NCBI RefSeq assembly: GCF_000379625.1
Contig: NZ_KB903244.1
Location: 250,105 to 314,104, forward strand
Length of the DNA: 64,000 nt
Source: Actinomycetospora chiangmaiensis DSM 45062
GTDB lineage: Bacteria > Actinomycetota > Actinomycetes > Mycobacteriales > Pseudonocardiaceae
Direction: 5' to 3'
Below, one piece after another: positions 52,645-62,817 of this stretch. The stretch's first letter is position 1. Each line of letters starts with the position of its first letter. A program made the translations under genes and the position numbers. The notes under the pieces were generated by a model. It saw only the letters and a list, made by a program, of their open reading frames with translations. It ran no database searches and was not told the DNA's origin.

Positions 52645-52667
52645 CGGGCGACCCCGGTACTCGTCAC
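52641..52667 (-). CDS. Possible 8-codon leader peptide before rnj
   Basis: The minus-strand frame VTSTGVAR-stop overlaps the rnj start as GTGA. AGGAGG lies at 52682-52687, 14 nt before its GTG, and is the best ribosome site near here. rnj itself has no good one. It may couple translation into rnj, or it may simply be the remains of an upstream gene. Only the arrangement is visible; there is no conservation evidence. Confidence 0.25.
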   Translation of the reverse strand: MTSTGVAR

Positions 52668-52958
52668 GTGGGAGATGGGTTCCTCCTGGTCAGGGGGCGG
52701 CTCCCGGCAGACGCGTTCCTGACGCCGGGTGCGCGGGCAGCCGCCCGCGGGTGCGGCTGCTCGTGAGCCGCGGGAAGTCCGAGTTGACGATGAGCGGTGT
52801 CGCGCCTCGTCGGCCGTCGGGGGCCGGGGTCCACGGTCGTGCTCATGCCGTACTCACCGTACCGCGAGGACGGGTGCGGTGCGTCGCCTCGGTCGGACCG
52901 GGGCGGTGGTGTCCGCGACGTCACCCGCCGGGTGGCACCCGGCGTCGTCGCGGCCGCC
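52645..52958. other. Gene-poor gap upstream of rnj
   Basis: About 310 nt without a convincing gene. The minus strand has an 86-codon frame of Arg/Pro/Ser-rich composition (52664-52924) that resembles no protein. TACGGT occurs about 9 nt before an in-frame ATG near 52846. AGGAGG lies close to rnj. The gap probably holds the rnj promoter and leader and marks where dapA would be expected. Confidence 0.5.
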
Positions 52959-53591
52959 TCAGAGCCCGCGGTCGGTGCCCTTCACCGCAGCCACGTCGGC
53001 GGGCTCGCCGGAGAACGACACCACGGCCTGCTCCCGACCGGCGCTGAACAGCAGCAGCTCGCCGGGCTCACCGACGATGGTCACGGTGCGCGGGCCGCTC
53101 TTCACGGCGTGCTCCGCCCCGTCCGGGCGCTGCAGGGTCACCCCGACCGGGCTCGACCGGTAGGACAGGCGGCCGAGCAGCCCGAGCTGCGACCACAGGA
53201 TGCGGTCGCGCTCGTCGGCGGCCGGCCGCGGCGCCCACCCCTCCTGGGCGCGCCGCACGTCCTCGTGGTGGATGAAGTACTCCTGCACGTCGACGCCCAC
53301 GAGGAACGGCAGGGCGATCGGGCTCCACAGCGGCGGGCCGCTGCGGATCGCGGCGATGTTGGTGCCGTAGTCCTGTGCGGCGGCGCGCTTCTGCACGCGC
53401 TCGGTCCAGAACGAGAGCGGCTTGATCAGGATGCCGGGGGCGGCGTCGGGGCGCCGCTCACGGATGACGAGGTGGGCGAGGAGGTCGCGCGTGGTCCAGT
53501 CCCCGCACAGGGTCGGCGCGTCGGGTCCCTCGCGCAGCAGCGAGTCGGCGAGGGCGTTGCGCTCGGCGGCCGCGACCGCTGCTCCACTCAT
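52959..53591 (-). CDS. TIGR03085-type protein (maleylpyruvate-isomerase/DinB-like N-terminal domain)
   Basis: The product is 210 aa. The four-helix DinB-like part begins AAAERNALADSLLREGPDAP and contains TLCGDWTTRDLLAHLVIRER. The metal-site wording DVQEYFIHHEDVRRAQEGW is typical of the actinobacterial TIGR03085 family, related to mycothiol-dependent isomerases. The activity is unknown. The ATG at 53591 has AGGGA 6 nt upstream. It follows thyX by 30 nt on the same strand, a likely operon. Confidence 0.85.
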   Translation of the reverse strand: MSGAAVAAAERNALADSLLREGPDAPTLCGDWTTRDLLAHLVIRERRPDAAPGILIKPLSFWTERVQKRAAAQDYGTNIAAIRSGPPLWSPIALPFLVGVDVQEYFIHHEDVRRAQEGWAPRPAADERDRILWSQLGLLGRLSYRSSPVGVTLQRPDGAEHAVKSGPRTVTIVGEPGELLLFSAGREQAVVSFSGEPADVAAVKGTDRGL

Positions 53592-53621
53592 GCGCAGTCC
53601 CTACCCGGACGAGGGGTGGCT

Positions 53622-54410
53622 CTACCCCTCCGTCACGAAGGGGCTGGACGCCACGCGCGACCCGCCGGGCAGCTCGCTGATCACGAAGTCGGCGAACACG
53701 TTGGGCACCGCGGCCTGGAGGGCCTCGAGGCACAGGATCGCGAGGTCACGGATCTCGACGTCGGCGTGCTCGGAGGCGCGCATCGCGATGAAGTGGCGCC
53801 AGGCGCGGTAGTTGCCGGTGACGACGATGCGGGTCTCGGTGGCGTTGGGCAGCACGGCCCGGGCCGCCTGCCGGGCCTGCTTGCGGCGCAGCGTGCGGTT
53901 CGGCTCGTCGGCGAACCGCTCCTCGAGACCGGCGAGCAGCTTCTCGTAGGAGGCCAGCGCCGCAGCCGAGGCCTCCTCGAACAGCGCGTGCAGCTCGGGG
54001 TCGTCGGCGATCACGGCGGGCTCGACCATCGCCGCGTCGGACTCGGGGACGTAGCGCTGCGAGAGCTGCGAGTAGGAGAAGTGCCGGTGGCGGATCAGCT
54101 CGTGGGTGAGGCTGCGCGACATCCCGGTCAGGTAGAAGCTCACCGTCCCGTGCTCGAGCACCGACAGGTGCCCGACCTCGAGGATGTGCCGCAGGTAGCC
54201 CGCGTTGGTGGCCGTCACCGGGTTCGGCTTGGACCACGACTGGTAGCAGGCCCGGCCCGCGAACTCGGCGAGCGCCTGGCCGCCGTCGGCGTCGGTCTCC
54301 CACGGCACGTCGGCCGGCGGGACGAACTCGGTCTTCGCGATGAGCTGCACCCGGGGCGTCACGGTGTCCACGGTCGAGCTCCGCTGCGCTACGTCTCCTG
54401 CCTGGGCCAC
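53622..54410 (-). CDS. thyX: Flavin-dependent thymidylate synthase ThyX
   Basis: A 262-aa FAD enzyme that makes dTMP from dUMP with methylene-THF and NADPH. The ThyX motif [14 protein letters not shown] (RHRxxSxxSxR) is present, with [20 protein letters not shown] before it and [12 protein letters not shown] later. GTG 54410 is chosen: TACCGT-GGCGCC-GTG is a leaderless layout, and the longer frame to 54458 has no family support. A later GTG ([13 protein letters not shown]) would give about 250 aa, the more usual length, and cannot be excluded. Confidence 0.94.
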   Translation of the reverse strand: MAQAGDVAQRSSTVDTVTPRVQLIAKTEFVPPADVPWETDADGGQALAEFAGRACYQSWSKPNPVTATNAGYLRHILEVGHLSVLEHGTVSFYLTGMSRSLTHELIRHRHFSYSQLSQRYVPESDAAMVEPAVIADDPELHALFEEASAAALASYEKLLAGLEERFADEPNRTLRRKQARQAARAVLPNATETRIVVTGNYRAWRHFIAMRASEHADVEIRDLAILCLEALQAAVPNVFADFVISELPGGSRVASSPFVTEG

Positions 54411-54416
54411 GGCGCC

Positions 54417-54422
54417 ACGGTA
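54417..54422 (-). promoter_or_regulatory. Putative -10 element of thyX (TACCGT, 6 nt before GTG)
   Basis: TACCGT on the minus strand, then GGCGCC and GTG. The context GGTTACCGTG is identical to that upstream of ftsK. Confidence 0.55.
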
Positions 54423-54520
54423 ACCGGCGACCCCGACACCCTCCGAGTGGCGTCGCATGGTGTCGTCCGCCGACAGCAGAACCGCTTGCCGTGGTGTCGT
54501 CGTGGTGTCACGGTGGTGAC

Positions 54521-55234
54521 ATGGACCTCACGCCCTACGTCACCGCCCTGCGGGACGACCTCGCCGCGGCCGCGTCCGTGGGCGACGAGCAGACCGCCCG
54601 GGCCGGCACCGCGCTGGCCGGGGCCCTCGAGCCCGCCGTCCGCCTCGCCCTGCAGTCCGCGCTCTCCGACCTCACCGCCGAGATCTCCGAGAAGCTCGAC
54701 GACCGCTCCGTCTCGCTGCGCCTGCGCGGCCGCGAGGTGGAGGTCGTCGTCGACCGCGACGGCGGGGCCGACGCCGGCGCGGGCTTCTTCGCCGGGCCGT
54801 CGTCGAGCCCGTTCGCCGGGCCCGGCGGCCCGTTCTCGCGGCCCGGTGACGCCGCCGGCCGCGGCGCCGACATGGGCGACATCTCCCGCATGACGCTGCG
54901 CCTGGTCGACCAGATCAAGGGCCAGGCCGAGCAGGCCGCCGCGGCGCAGGGCATGTCGCTCAACTCGTGGATCTCGCAGGCCGTCCAGGGCGCCCTGCGC
55001 GACAACCTCGGCCGGCACGGCCAGCGCCGGTGGCAGGGGTCCTGGGACCCGGAGCACCGGTCCGGGACGCGGCCGGAGCCCCCGGAACGGCCGGAGGCCC
55101 CGGAACCGCCCGTGGCCCCGGAGGCGCCCGCTCCGGACGCCGGGCCCGGCCGCGACCGGGGTCCGGGGTCCGGTCCGGGGTCCGGTCCCGACGACGAGGG
55201 TGGCTCGGGCGTGACCGGGTGGGTGCGCGGATGA
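54521..55234 (+). CDS. HicB/Arc-like ribbon-helix-helix protein with disordered ends
   Basis: The product is 237 aa. The N-terminal helical part [20 protein letters not shown] and [16 protein letters not shown] precedes a Gly/Pro-rich linker. [20 protein letters not shown] and [16 protein letters not shown] then form a ribbon-helix-helix of the HicB antitoxin type. The C-terminal 55 residues are Pro/Glu/Gly-rich. No HicA toxin is adjacent. The DUF4097 gene overlaps by 4 bp (ATGA), a pairing I know as common in actinobacteria. It probably represses its own operon (inference). Confidence 0.75.
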   Translation: MDLTPYVTALRDDLAAAASVGDEQTARAGTALAGALEPAVRLALQSALSDLTAEISEKLDDRSVSLRLRGREVEVVVDRDGGADAGAGFFAGPSSSPFAGPGGPFSRPGDAAGRGADMGDISRMTLRLVDQIKGQAEQAAAAQGMSLNSWISQAVQGALRDNLGRHGQRRWQGSWDPEHRSGTRPEPPERPEAPEPPVAPEAPAPDAGPGRDRGPGSGPGSGPDDEGGSGVTGWVRG

Positions 55235-56181
55235 GCGCGCCGGGAACGGCCCGCCGGGAGCGCTTCGACGCCGCCGGACCGGCCGAGCTGGTCGTCGAGC
55301 TCGACGCCGGGCGCGTGGACGTGCGGCTGGACTCCCGCCCGGACCCCACGGCGGCGGTGACCGTCGAGGTGGTCGCCGACCGGGAGGGCGCGCCCGGCTG
55401 GGTACAGGGCCTCGCGGGTCTGGTCGACGCCGCGGGCGGCCTGGAGCGGCGGTTCGGGTTCGACCTCAGTGCCGTGGCGGGCCTCGGGGTGCGCCGCGAC
55501 GAGTCCCCCGAGGAGCGGGCCGCGCGGGCCGTCGCGGAGACGACGGTCGAGTGGGCCGGCGGCGTCCTGACCGTCCGCTCGCCCCGGGAGGTCGCGCTGC
55601 GCACGATCCCGCTCACGATCACGGTGCACGCCCCCGAGTCGTCCGCGGTGACGGTCCGGGCGGGCGCGGCCCCGGTCGACGTCGCTGGCAGCCCCGGGCC
55701 CGCCACGATCCGCACGACCGGCACCGTGTCGCTCGACCGGGTCGCGGCCCGCTCGTCCATCACGTGCGGGGCCGGGGACGTCACGGTGGGGCGGGTCGAC
55801 GGTGCCCTGCGCGTCAAGGGCGGCGCCGGGGACGTGTTCCTCGACGAGGTCCACGCCGGCGTCGAGGTGGTCACCGGCAGCGGCTCGGTGACGGCCGGGC
55901 GCGTCGCCGCCGACCTCGCCGTCCGCTGCGGCAGCGGGGACGTCACGGTCCGGGACGCCTCGGCCGGTGACCTCGACCTGTCGACGGGGGCCGGGTCGGT
56001 GCGGGTGGGCGTCCACGCCGGGGTCGACGCCTCGGTGGACCTCCGGTCGGCGGCCGGGTCGGCCTCGTCGGACCTGCCGGTGACCGCGACGCGACCGGAG
56101 GACGACCCGTCGTCGGGAACGGTCCGCATCCGCGGGCGCGCCGCGGCGGGCGACACCCGCGTGGTCCGCGCGGGCGCCTGA
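55231..56181 (+). CDS. DUF4097 family beta-strand-repeat protein
   Basis: A 316-aa protein with no signal peptide or membrane helix. From about residue 150 it has short repeats built on GDVTV/GSV (ITCGAGDVTVGRVDG, VKGGAGDVFLDEV, VTGSGSVTAGRV, RCGSGDVTVRDA, STGAGSVRVGV), predicting a right-handed beta-helix/adhesin-like fold. The N-terminal part (ELVVELDAGRVDVRLDSRPD) fits the same pattern. Function unknown. It overlaps the RHH gene (ATGA). The dispersed motif occurs near the 3' end (56105-56119). Confidence 0.82.
   Translation: MSAPGTARRERFDAAGPAELVVELDAGRVDVRLDSRPDPTAAVTVEVVADREGAPGWVQGLAGLVDAAGGLERRFGFDLSAVAGLGVRRDESPEERAARAVAETTVEWAGGVLTVRSPREVALRTIPLTITVHAPESSAVTVRAGAAPVDVAGSPGPATIRTTGTVSLDRVAARSSITCGAGDVTVGRVDGALRVKGGAGDVFLDEVHAGVEVVTGSGSVTAGRVAADLAVRCGSGDVTVRDASAGDLDLSTGAGSVRVGVHAGVDASVDLRSAAGSASSDLPVTATRPEDDPSSGTVRIRGRAAAGDTRVVRAGA
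56105..56119 (+). repeat. Dispersed 15-bp motif, perfect copy
   Basis: ACCCGTCGTCGGGAA in sense orientation in the DUF4097 gene, here in a different reading frame (encodes DPSSG). Confidence 0.7.
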
Positions 56182-56199
56182 ACGCGCCTGCCGGGAACA

Positions 56200-56249
56200 C
56201 ACGAACGGCCCGCTCGTCACGATCTACCGTGACGAACGGGCCGTTCGTG
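56200..56249. terminator. Long hairpin between DUF4097 and sdhB2
   Basis: The arms run 56200-56221 and 56228-56249: 22 positions, 21 paired, with a 6-nt loop ATCTAC. It ends 13 nt before the sdhB2 stop, between convergent genes. Confidence 0.8.
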
Positions 56250-56262
56250 GCGTTCGGACCGA

Positions 56263-57014
56263 CTAGTCCGCGCGCGCCCCCGTGAGGGTGGCGCCGAGGA
56301 CGTCGTGGTTCAGCCGCGAGATCGAGGCCAGCGGGATGCCCTTGGGGCAGACCTCCGCGCAGGCGCCGACGTTGGTGCAGCCACCGAAGTCGAGCTCGTC
56401 CTGCTTGGCCAGCATGCTGATCGCGCGGGTCTGCCGCTCGGGCTGACCCTGGGGCAGCAGGCCGAGGTGCGTGACCTTGGCCGACGTGAACAGCATGGAG
56501 CTGCCGTTCGGGCAGGCGGCGACGCAGGCGCCGCAGCCGATGCAGGTGGCGGCGTCGAACGCGTCGTCCGCCGAGACCTTGTCGACCGGGGTGGCGTGCG
56601 CCTCGGGGGCGGACCCGGTGTTGACGCTGACGTAGCCGCCGGCCTGGATGATCTGGTCGAAGGCCGACCGGTCGGTCACCAGGTCCTTGATCACCGGGAA
56701 GGCCCGCGCCCGCCACGGCTCCACGTCGATCGTGTCGCCGTCCTTGAAGTGCCGCATGTGCAGCTGGCAGGTCGTGGTGTTCTTCTGCGGGCCGTGCGGG
56801 GTCCCGTTGATGACCATCGCGCACGAGCCGCAGATGCCCTCACGGCAGTCGTGGTCGAACGAGATCGGGTCCTCGTCCGCGAGGACCAGCTTCTCGTTCA
56901 GCACGTCGAGCATCTCGAGGAAGGACATGTCCTCCTCGACGTCGTCGAGCTTGTACTTCTCCATCTTGCCCTTGGCGTCGGCGTTCTTCTGCCGCCAGAC
57001 GCGCAGCGTGATTC

Positions 57015-57018
<4 letters not shown>
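56263..57018 (-). CDS. sdhB: Succinate dehydrogenase 2, iron-sulfur subunit
   Basis: A 251-aa subunit. The 2Fe-2S region reads [20 protein letters not shown] with the fourth Cys in TTTCQLH. 4Fe-4S/3Fe-4S motifs are [14 protein letters not shown] and [16 protein letters not shown]. The sequence is of the Corynebacterium/Bacillus class and is clearly unlike the sdhB at 4766. GTG 57018 overlaps the sdhA2 stop (GTGA), with GGAG 6 nt upstream; the longer frame is antisense-like. Last gene of sdhCAB2. Confidence 0.95.
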
Positions 57019-58997
<1,979 letters not shown>

Positions 58998-58999
58998 GG

Positions 59000-59689
59000 T
59001 CACCTCACCAGACCGATCATGACGGACACCGGGATGATCGCGAACCCGACGGCGACGACGACGCCGACACCGATCGAGAACGACTTCAACGCGTGCTGCT
59101 TGACGGCGCTGTTGCCGCCCAACGTCTGGATGCCCGACCACAAACCATGGCTGATGTGGAAGCTCAGGGCGACCATCGCGACGATGTAGAAGATCGCCAC
59201 GACCGGCCGGTCGAAGCTCGCCACGAGCTTGCCGTAGGCGCCGCCCGCCGGGTCCGGGTTCACCGTCCCGGTGGTCAGGTCGAGGATGTGCCAGATCACG
59301 AAGAGCGCGATGATCACGCCGCCCCACCGCATGGTGCGGGCCGCGTAACTGCCCTGGTGCCCCTTGTGCTGGTACCCGACCGGCCGCGCGCGCTTCGCCT
59401 TGTACCAGAGGCTGAAGGCCGCGACCATGTGCAGCACGACCGCCGCGATCAGGACGACACGGATGATCCACAGGACGCCGGAGTAGCCGAAGATGTCGGC
59501 TCCCAGGGTCCGGAGGTGCTCGGAGTACGCGTCGAACGTCTCCCGCCCGAAGAAGATCTTCAGGTTGCCGATCATGTGGGCGATCACGTACAGCAAGAAG
59601 ATCACGCCCGTCACGGCCATGACGAACTTCTTGCCGACGGACGATCCCCACGTCCTCGTCACGATGTTGCGCTGCTGGGTCAGGACCAC
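59000..59689 (-). CDS. sdhC: Succinate dehydrogenase 2, cytochrome b558-type subunit
   Basis: A 229-aa membrane protein with five hydrophobic segments, the single-subunit class B anchor (TIGR02046 type). Candidate haem-binding histidines lie in the helices: [24 protein letters not shown] and FHISHGLW. Two haems b are expected, and electrons pass to menaquinone in relatives. The GTG at 59689 has TAGCGT 6 nt upstream, so the operon transcript is probably leaderless. First gene of sdhCAB2, divergent from the LysR gene. Confidence 0.93.
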   Translation of the reverse strand: MVLTQQRNIVTRTWGSSVGKKFVMAVTGVIFLLYVIAHMIGNLKIFFGRETFDAYSEHLRTLGADIFGYSGVLWIIRVVLIAAVVLHMVAAFSLWYKAKRARPVGYQHKGHQGSYAARTMRWGGVIIALFVIWHILDLTTGTVNPDPAGGAYGKLVASFDRPVVAIFYIVAMVALSFHISHGLWSGIQTLGGNSAVKQHALKSFSIGVGVVVAVGFAIIPVSVMIGLVR

Positions 59690-59695
59690 GGCGAC

Positions 59696-59701
59696 ACGCT
59701 A
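59696..59701 (-). promoter_or_regulatory. Putative -10 element of sdhCAB2 (TAGCGT, 6 nt before GTG)
   Basis: TAGCGT-GTCGCC-GTG on the minus strand, 14 bp from the LysR-type dyad. Confidence 0.55.
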
Positions 59702-59715
59702 AGCCCGCGAACACG

Positions 59716-59740
59716 CCGTCTGCCAATGCATGCAAGACGG
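59716..59740. promoter_or_regulatory. Candidate LysR operator between sdhCAB2 and the LysR gene
   Basis: An interrupted dyad, CCGTCT-N13-AGACGG, encloses TGCATGCA. Size and place (between two divergent -10 elements) suit a LysR-type regulator. Confidence 0.5.
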
Positions 59741-59754
59741 TTCAGCGATGCTCT

Positions 59755-59760
59755 TAAGCT
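59755..59760 (+). promoter_or_regulatory. Putative -10 element of the LysR gene (TAAGCT, 6 nt before GTG)
   Basis: TAAGCT-ATCGGG-GTG: leaderless layout, divergent from sdhCAB2. Confidence 0.55.
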
Positions 59761-59766
59761 ATCGGG

Positions 59767-60801
59767 GTGACCCTCAAACAGCTCATCTACTTCCTCGCTG
59801 TGGCGGACACGGGACGGTTCGTGCAGGCAGCGGCGGAGTCGCGGGTCGCGCAGCCCACGCTGAGCCGACAGATACAGGCCTTGGAAGATGATCTCGGTGA
59901 GACGTTGTTCACGCGGGGTAGGGATCACGTCACACTCACCTCGGCCGGTGAGACCCTGCTGCCCCTCGCGCGGCGCATCGTCGCCGACGTCGAGACGGCC
60001 CGGTTGGAGATCGCCGAGCTCGCCACCCTGCGCCGGGGTCGACTGCGACTGGGGGCCACCCCCTCGCTCTGCGTCAGCGTCGTCGCCGACGTCCTGGCCG
60101 TCTTCCACGACGCCTACCCGGGCGTCTCGCTGCAGATCTCCGAGGGCGGCTCGCAGGACCTCGTGGCCGACCTGGAGGACGGCCAGCTCGACCTCGCGCT
60201 CGTCATCCACCAACCCGACCGCTTCCCGACGCCGGGTCCGGGCGCCTCGGGCACGACCCCGGGCCGGCTGCGCGGCCGGCTCCCCGCCCCCGGCCCGCCG
60301 ATCCCCGGCACGGCGCTCGGGCTCACCCCGGTGCTGCGCGAGGAACTGGTCGCGATCTCCGCGACGGCCGGCCGGGCCCCGCTCGACGAGGTGCTGGGCG
60401 ACCACGCCGGGATCGCCGAGATCGCCCGGCACCCGCTGGTGATCAACCGTCCCGGCTACGAGCTGCGGGAGGCGGTCCTCTCGGCGTGCGCGGCGGCGGG
60501 GGTGACGCCGCGGATCGCGGTGGAGGGCGGCGAGATGGACGCGGTGCTGCGCATGGTGGAGCGGGGTCTCGGGGTGGCGATCGTGCCGAGCCTCGTGCTC
60601 GCCGGCCGCACCGGCCTGCACACCACCCGGCTCGACGGCATTGGCTGGACGCACCGCACGATCGTGCTGGCCCACCGCACCGACGTCGCCCCCACGCGGG
60701 CGGCCGAGGCGTTCCGCGAGACCCTGCTGGCCGTCCTCGCCCGCACCTCGCGCACCGGCGGTCTCCCGCCCGGCGTCCGGTTCATCCACCCGTCGTCCTA
60801 G
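59767..60801 (+). CDS. LysR-family transcriptional regulator next to sdhCAB2
   Basis: A 344-aa regulator. The winged helix reads MTLKQLIYFLAVADTGRFVQ and AAAESRVAQPTLSRQIQALE. The effector domain begins LRRGRLRLGATPSL. Between the two effector lobes there is a Pro/Gly-rich insert (TPGPGASGTTPGRLRGRLPA) that normal members lack. GTG 59767 is supported by TAAGCT-N6. The divergent position and shared dyad suggest it controls sdhCAB2, in response to an unknown metabolite. Its 3' end overlaps the deacetylase gene by 20 bp. Confidence 0.9.
   Translation: MTLKQLIYFLAVADTGRFVQAAAESRVAQPTLSRQIQALEDDLGETLFTRGRDHVTLTSAGETLLPLARRIVADVETARLEIAELATLRRGRLRLGATPSLCVSVVADVLAVFHDAYPGVSLQISEGGSQDLVADLEDGQLDLALVIHQPDRFPTPGPGASGTTPGRLRGRLPAPGPPIPGTALGLTPVLREELVAISATAGRAPLDEVLGDHAGIAEIARHPLVINRPGYELREAVLSACAAAGVTPRIAVEGGEMDAVLRMVERGLGVAIVPSLVLAGRTGLHTTRLDGIGWTHRTIVLAHRTDVAPTRAAEAFRETLLAVLARTSRTGGLPPGVRFIHPSS
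60223..60237 (-). repeat. Dispersed 15-bp motif, one mismatch
   Basis: ACCCGGCGTCGGGAA on the minus strand, antisense in the LysR gene; the same GGC variant as at 43515 and 47881. Confidence 0.45.
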
Positions 60802-61576
60802 GGGCGTCGAGCAGCGCCGCCAGCACCGCCGCCGCCCGGGGCCCGGCGCGCAGCACCTCGGCCGCTCCCCCGGCCCCGGCCCGCGCGCCCTCGTCGTGGG
60901 CCAGCCCCGCGAGGGCCGGGCCCGCCGCGTCGGCCGACCCGAACTGGAAGGGCACCTGCGTGAGGTAGCACGCGACCGCGGCGATCTTGCGCTCCAGCTC
61001 CGCCGTGACGTCCACGGCGAGCTCGTCACCGGACACGTGGGCCATCGGGAGAGCGTCCGGCCGCCGTGCCACGTAGGGCGTGTCGCGCCACCACGCGCGA
61101 CGGTCGGGGTCGACCAGGTCGGCGACCACCGCCGAGACCCACTGGTGGTCGACGTGGTCGCCGAGGGCCTGCGGGGCGAGCACCAGGTCGGCGCCCGCGA
61201 GCACCGGCACCAACGCCTCGGTGAGCGGCCGCGCCACCACGTCGTCGCCCCGGCGCCCGGCGAAGAGCGCCGGGGCGGAGTCGTACCCGCGGTGCGGCGC
61301 CTCGAGCAGGCCCAGATGGCGTGGGGGGACACCCAGCACGCCGAGGGCGCCGCGGTCCTCCGCGCGGCGCAGCGCCATGTAGTCGACGTCCGCCGCGAGC
61401 CCCTTGTCGAGCTGGGTGGACAGGGCGAACGGGGTGGCGACGGCGGGGTCGACCGAGCCGGTGAAGCAGGTGACCACGGTGACGGTGGCGGCCTCCCCCA
61501 GGCGCGCGAGGGTGCCGCCCACGGAGAACACGGCGTCGTCGAGGTGCGGGCTGACCGCCACCACGTGCGGCCTCAC
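60782..61576 (-). CDS. PIG-L/LmbE family deacetylase
   Basis: A 264-aa zinc-dependent N-acetylglucosaminide-type deacetylase (MshB/Bca family). The zinc motif is VSPHLDDAVFSVGG (usual P-H-P-D-D-E; here PHLDDA). The distal His motif is GDHVDHQWVS. The GTG at 61576 overlaps the glycosyltransferase stop (GTGA). It follows the glycosyltransferase in a four-gene overlapping cluster, so it probably deacetylates the sugar that enzyme attaches (inference). The mycothiol enzymes MshA/MshB form a similar pair but are usually unlinked. Confidence 0.87.
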   Translation of the reverse strand: MRPHVVAVSPHLDDAVFSVGGTLARLGEAATVTVVTCFTGSVDPAVATPFALSTQLDKGLAADVDYMALRRAEDRGALGVLGVPPRHLGLLEAPHRGYDSAPALFAGRRGDDVVARPLTEALVPVLAGADLVLAPQALGDHVDHQWVSAVVADLVDPDRRAWWRDTPYVARRPDALPMAHVSGDELAVDVTAELERKIAAVACYLTQVPFQFGSADAAGPALAGLAHDEGARAGAGGAAEVLRAGPRAAAVLAALLDAPRTTGG

Positions 61577-62817
61577 AGCAGGTGGGGCGCCGCGCGGAAC
61601 CGGCAGGACGGGTCCACGGGCGGGTCGGCGATCGCCGGCACCGGCACGCCCCGAACGGTGTCGTAGACGGCCGTGACCCGGTCCGCGATGACCGGCCACG
61701 ACCACACGGCCCGCACCTCCTCGAGGGCGCGCCGGGCCAGCCCGGTGCGGAAGGACCCGTCGTCGAGGACCCGCGCGATCCCGGCCGCCAGGGCCGCGGG
61801 GTCCTTCGCGGGGACGAGGACGCCGTTGTCGTCGGGCCGGACGCAGTCGCGGACCCCGACGACGTCGGTGGACACCACCGGCAGGCCCGAGGCCATCGCC
61901 TCCAGGATCGTGTTGGAGAAGCCCTCGGCGTAGGTGGGGCTGACGAAGACGTCGCCGCGGCCGTAGACCTCGTGGGCCCGCTCGTAGGGCGTGTAGCCGA
62001 GCTGCTCGACGTGGTCGTCGAGCCCGAGCTCGGTGACCCGGTCGGCGACCAGCCCGGTGTCCGGGCCGATCCCGGAGACCACGAGGCGGACCCGGCGGCC
62101 GGCGTCGAGCAGGGTCCGGTGGGCCTCGAGGAGGTCGAGCACGCCCTTCCGGGCGTCGACGCGCCCGTGGTAGAGCAGCGTCGCCGGCTCCCGGAGCGCC
62201 CCGGGCTCGTGGGCGGGGGTGAACCGGGCGGTGTCGGTGGCGCCGGAGACGATCGTCCAGCGCGCGGGGTCCACGTCGTGCCGGGCCGACACCTCGGCGG
62301 CGAACGACGGTGAGCCGATCACCAGCGCGGGCGCGTGCGTGAACACGGCGCGCACGAGGTCCCGGTGGGTGGTGCAGCAGGTCCCGACCCAGTGCCCGTC
62401 CCCGCCCTGCACGCTCACCACCGCGGGCAGCCCGAGGTCGTGCGCGGCCCGGAGCGCCGCGAGGCCGGTGGGGTAGGCGTACTGGGCGTGCAGCACGTCG
62501 ATCGGCCGCCGCGCGTGGAGCCGGGCGATCGTCGCGTGCATCGTCGCGACGTCGGCCTCGAAGTCGGCGGGACGGCCGGCCGCGACCTCCTGCTCGCCGT
62601 GGGCCTCCAGCGCGACGACCTCGACGCCGTCGGGGACCCGCTCGGGCGGGGGCGGCCCGCCGCCGTAGACCGCGCGGCCCGCGGGGTCGCCCCGGTACTG
62701 CGAGATCATCGTGACGTCGTGGCCCGCCCGCACGAGGTGGCGCAGCAGGTTCTCCGCGTAGGCGCTCATGCCGGACACGGCGGGCCAGTAGCGGCGCGAG
62801 ACGAAACAGATCCTCAT
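61573..62817 (-). CDS. GT4-type glycosyltransferase
   Basis: A 414-aa GT-B enzyme. The N-terminal domain begins MRICFVSRRYWPAVSGMSAY, with the Gly-rich acceptor-side loop. The C-terminal donor domain has LLYHGRVDARKGVLDLLEAH and the E-x7-E segment PTYAEGFSNTILEAMASGLP. It transfers a sugar from a nucleotide donor with retention of configuration. No membrane segment. ATG 62817 overlaps the upstream isomerase stop (ATGA), and the deacetylase follows by GTGA. Acceptor unknown. Confidence 0.9.
   Translation of the reverse strand: MRICFVSRRYWPAVSGMSAYAENLLRHLVRAGHDVTMISQYRGDPAGRAVYGGGPPPPERVPDGVEVVALEAHGEQEVAAGRPADFEADVATMHATIARLHARRPIDVLHAQYAYPTGLAALRAAHDLGLPAVVSVQGGDGHWVGTCCTTHRDLVRAVFTHAPALVIGSPSFAAEVSARHDVDPARWTIVSGATDTARFTPAHEPGALREPATLLYHGRVDARKGVLDLLEAHRTLLDAGRRVRLVVSGIGPDTGLVADRVTELGLDDHVEQLGYTPYERAHEVYGRGDVFVSPTYAEGFSNTILEAMASGLPVVSTDVVGVRDCVRPDDNGVLVPAKDPAALAAGIARVLDDGSFRTGLARRALEEVRAVWSWPVIADRVTAVYDTVRGVPVPAIADPPVDPSCRFRAAPHLL

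Noticed and set aside
52664-52924. 86-codon minus-strand frame as a real gene upstream of rnj
   Set aside because: Arg/Pro/Ser-rich, no recognisable family and a weak start; better explained as leader or spacer DNA.
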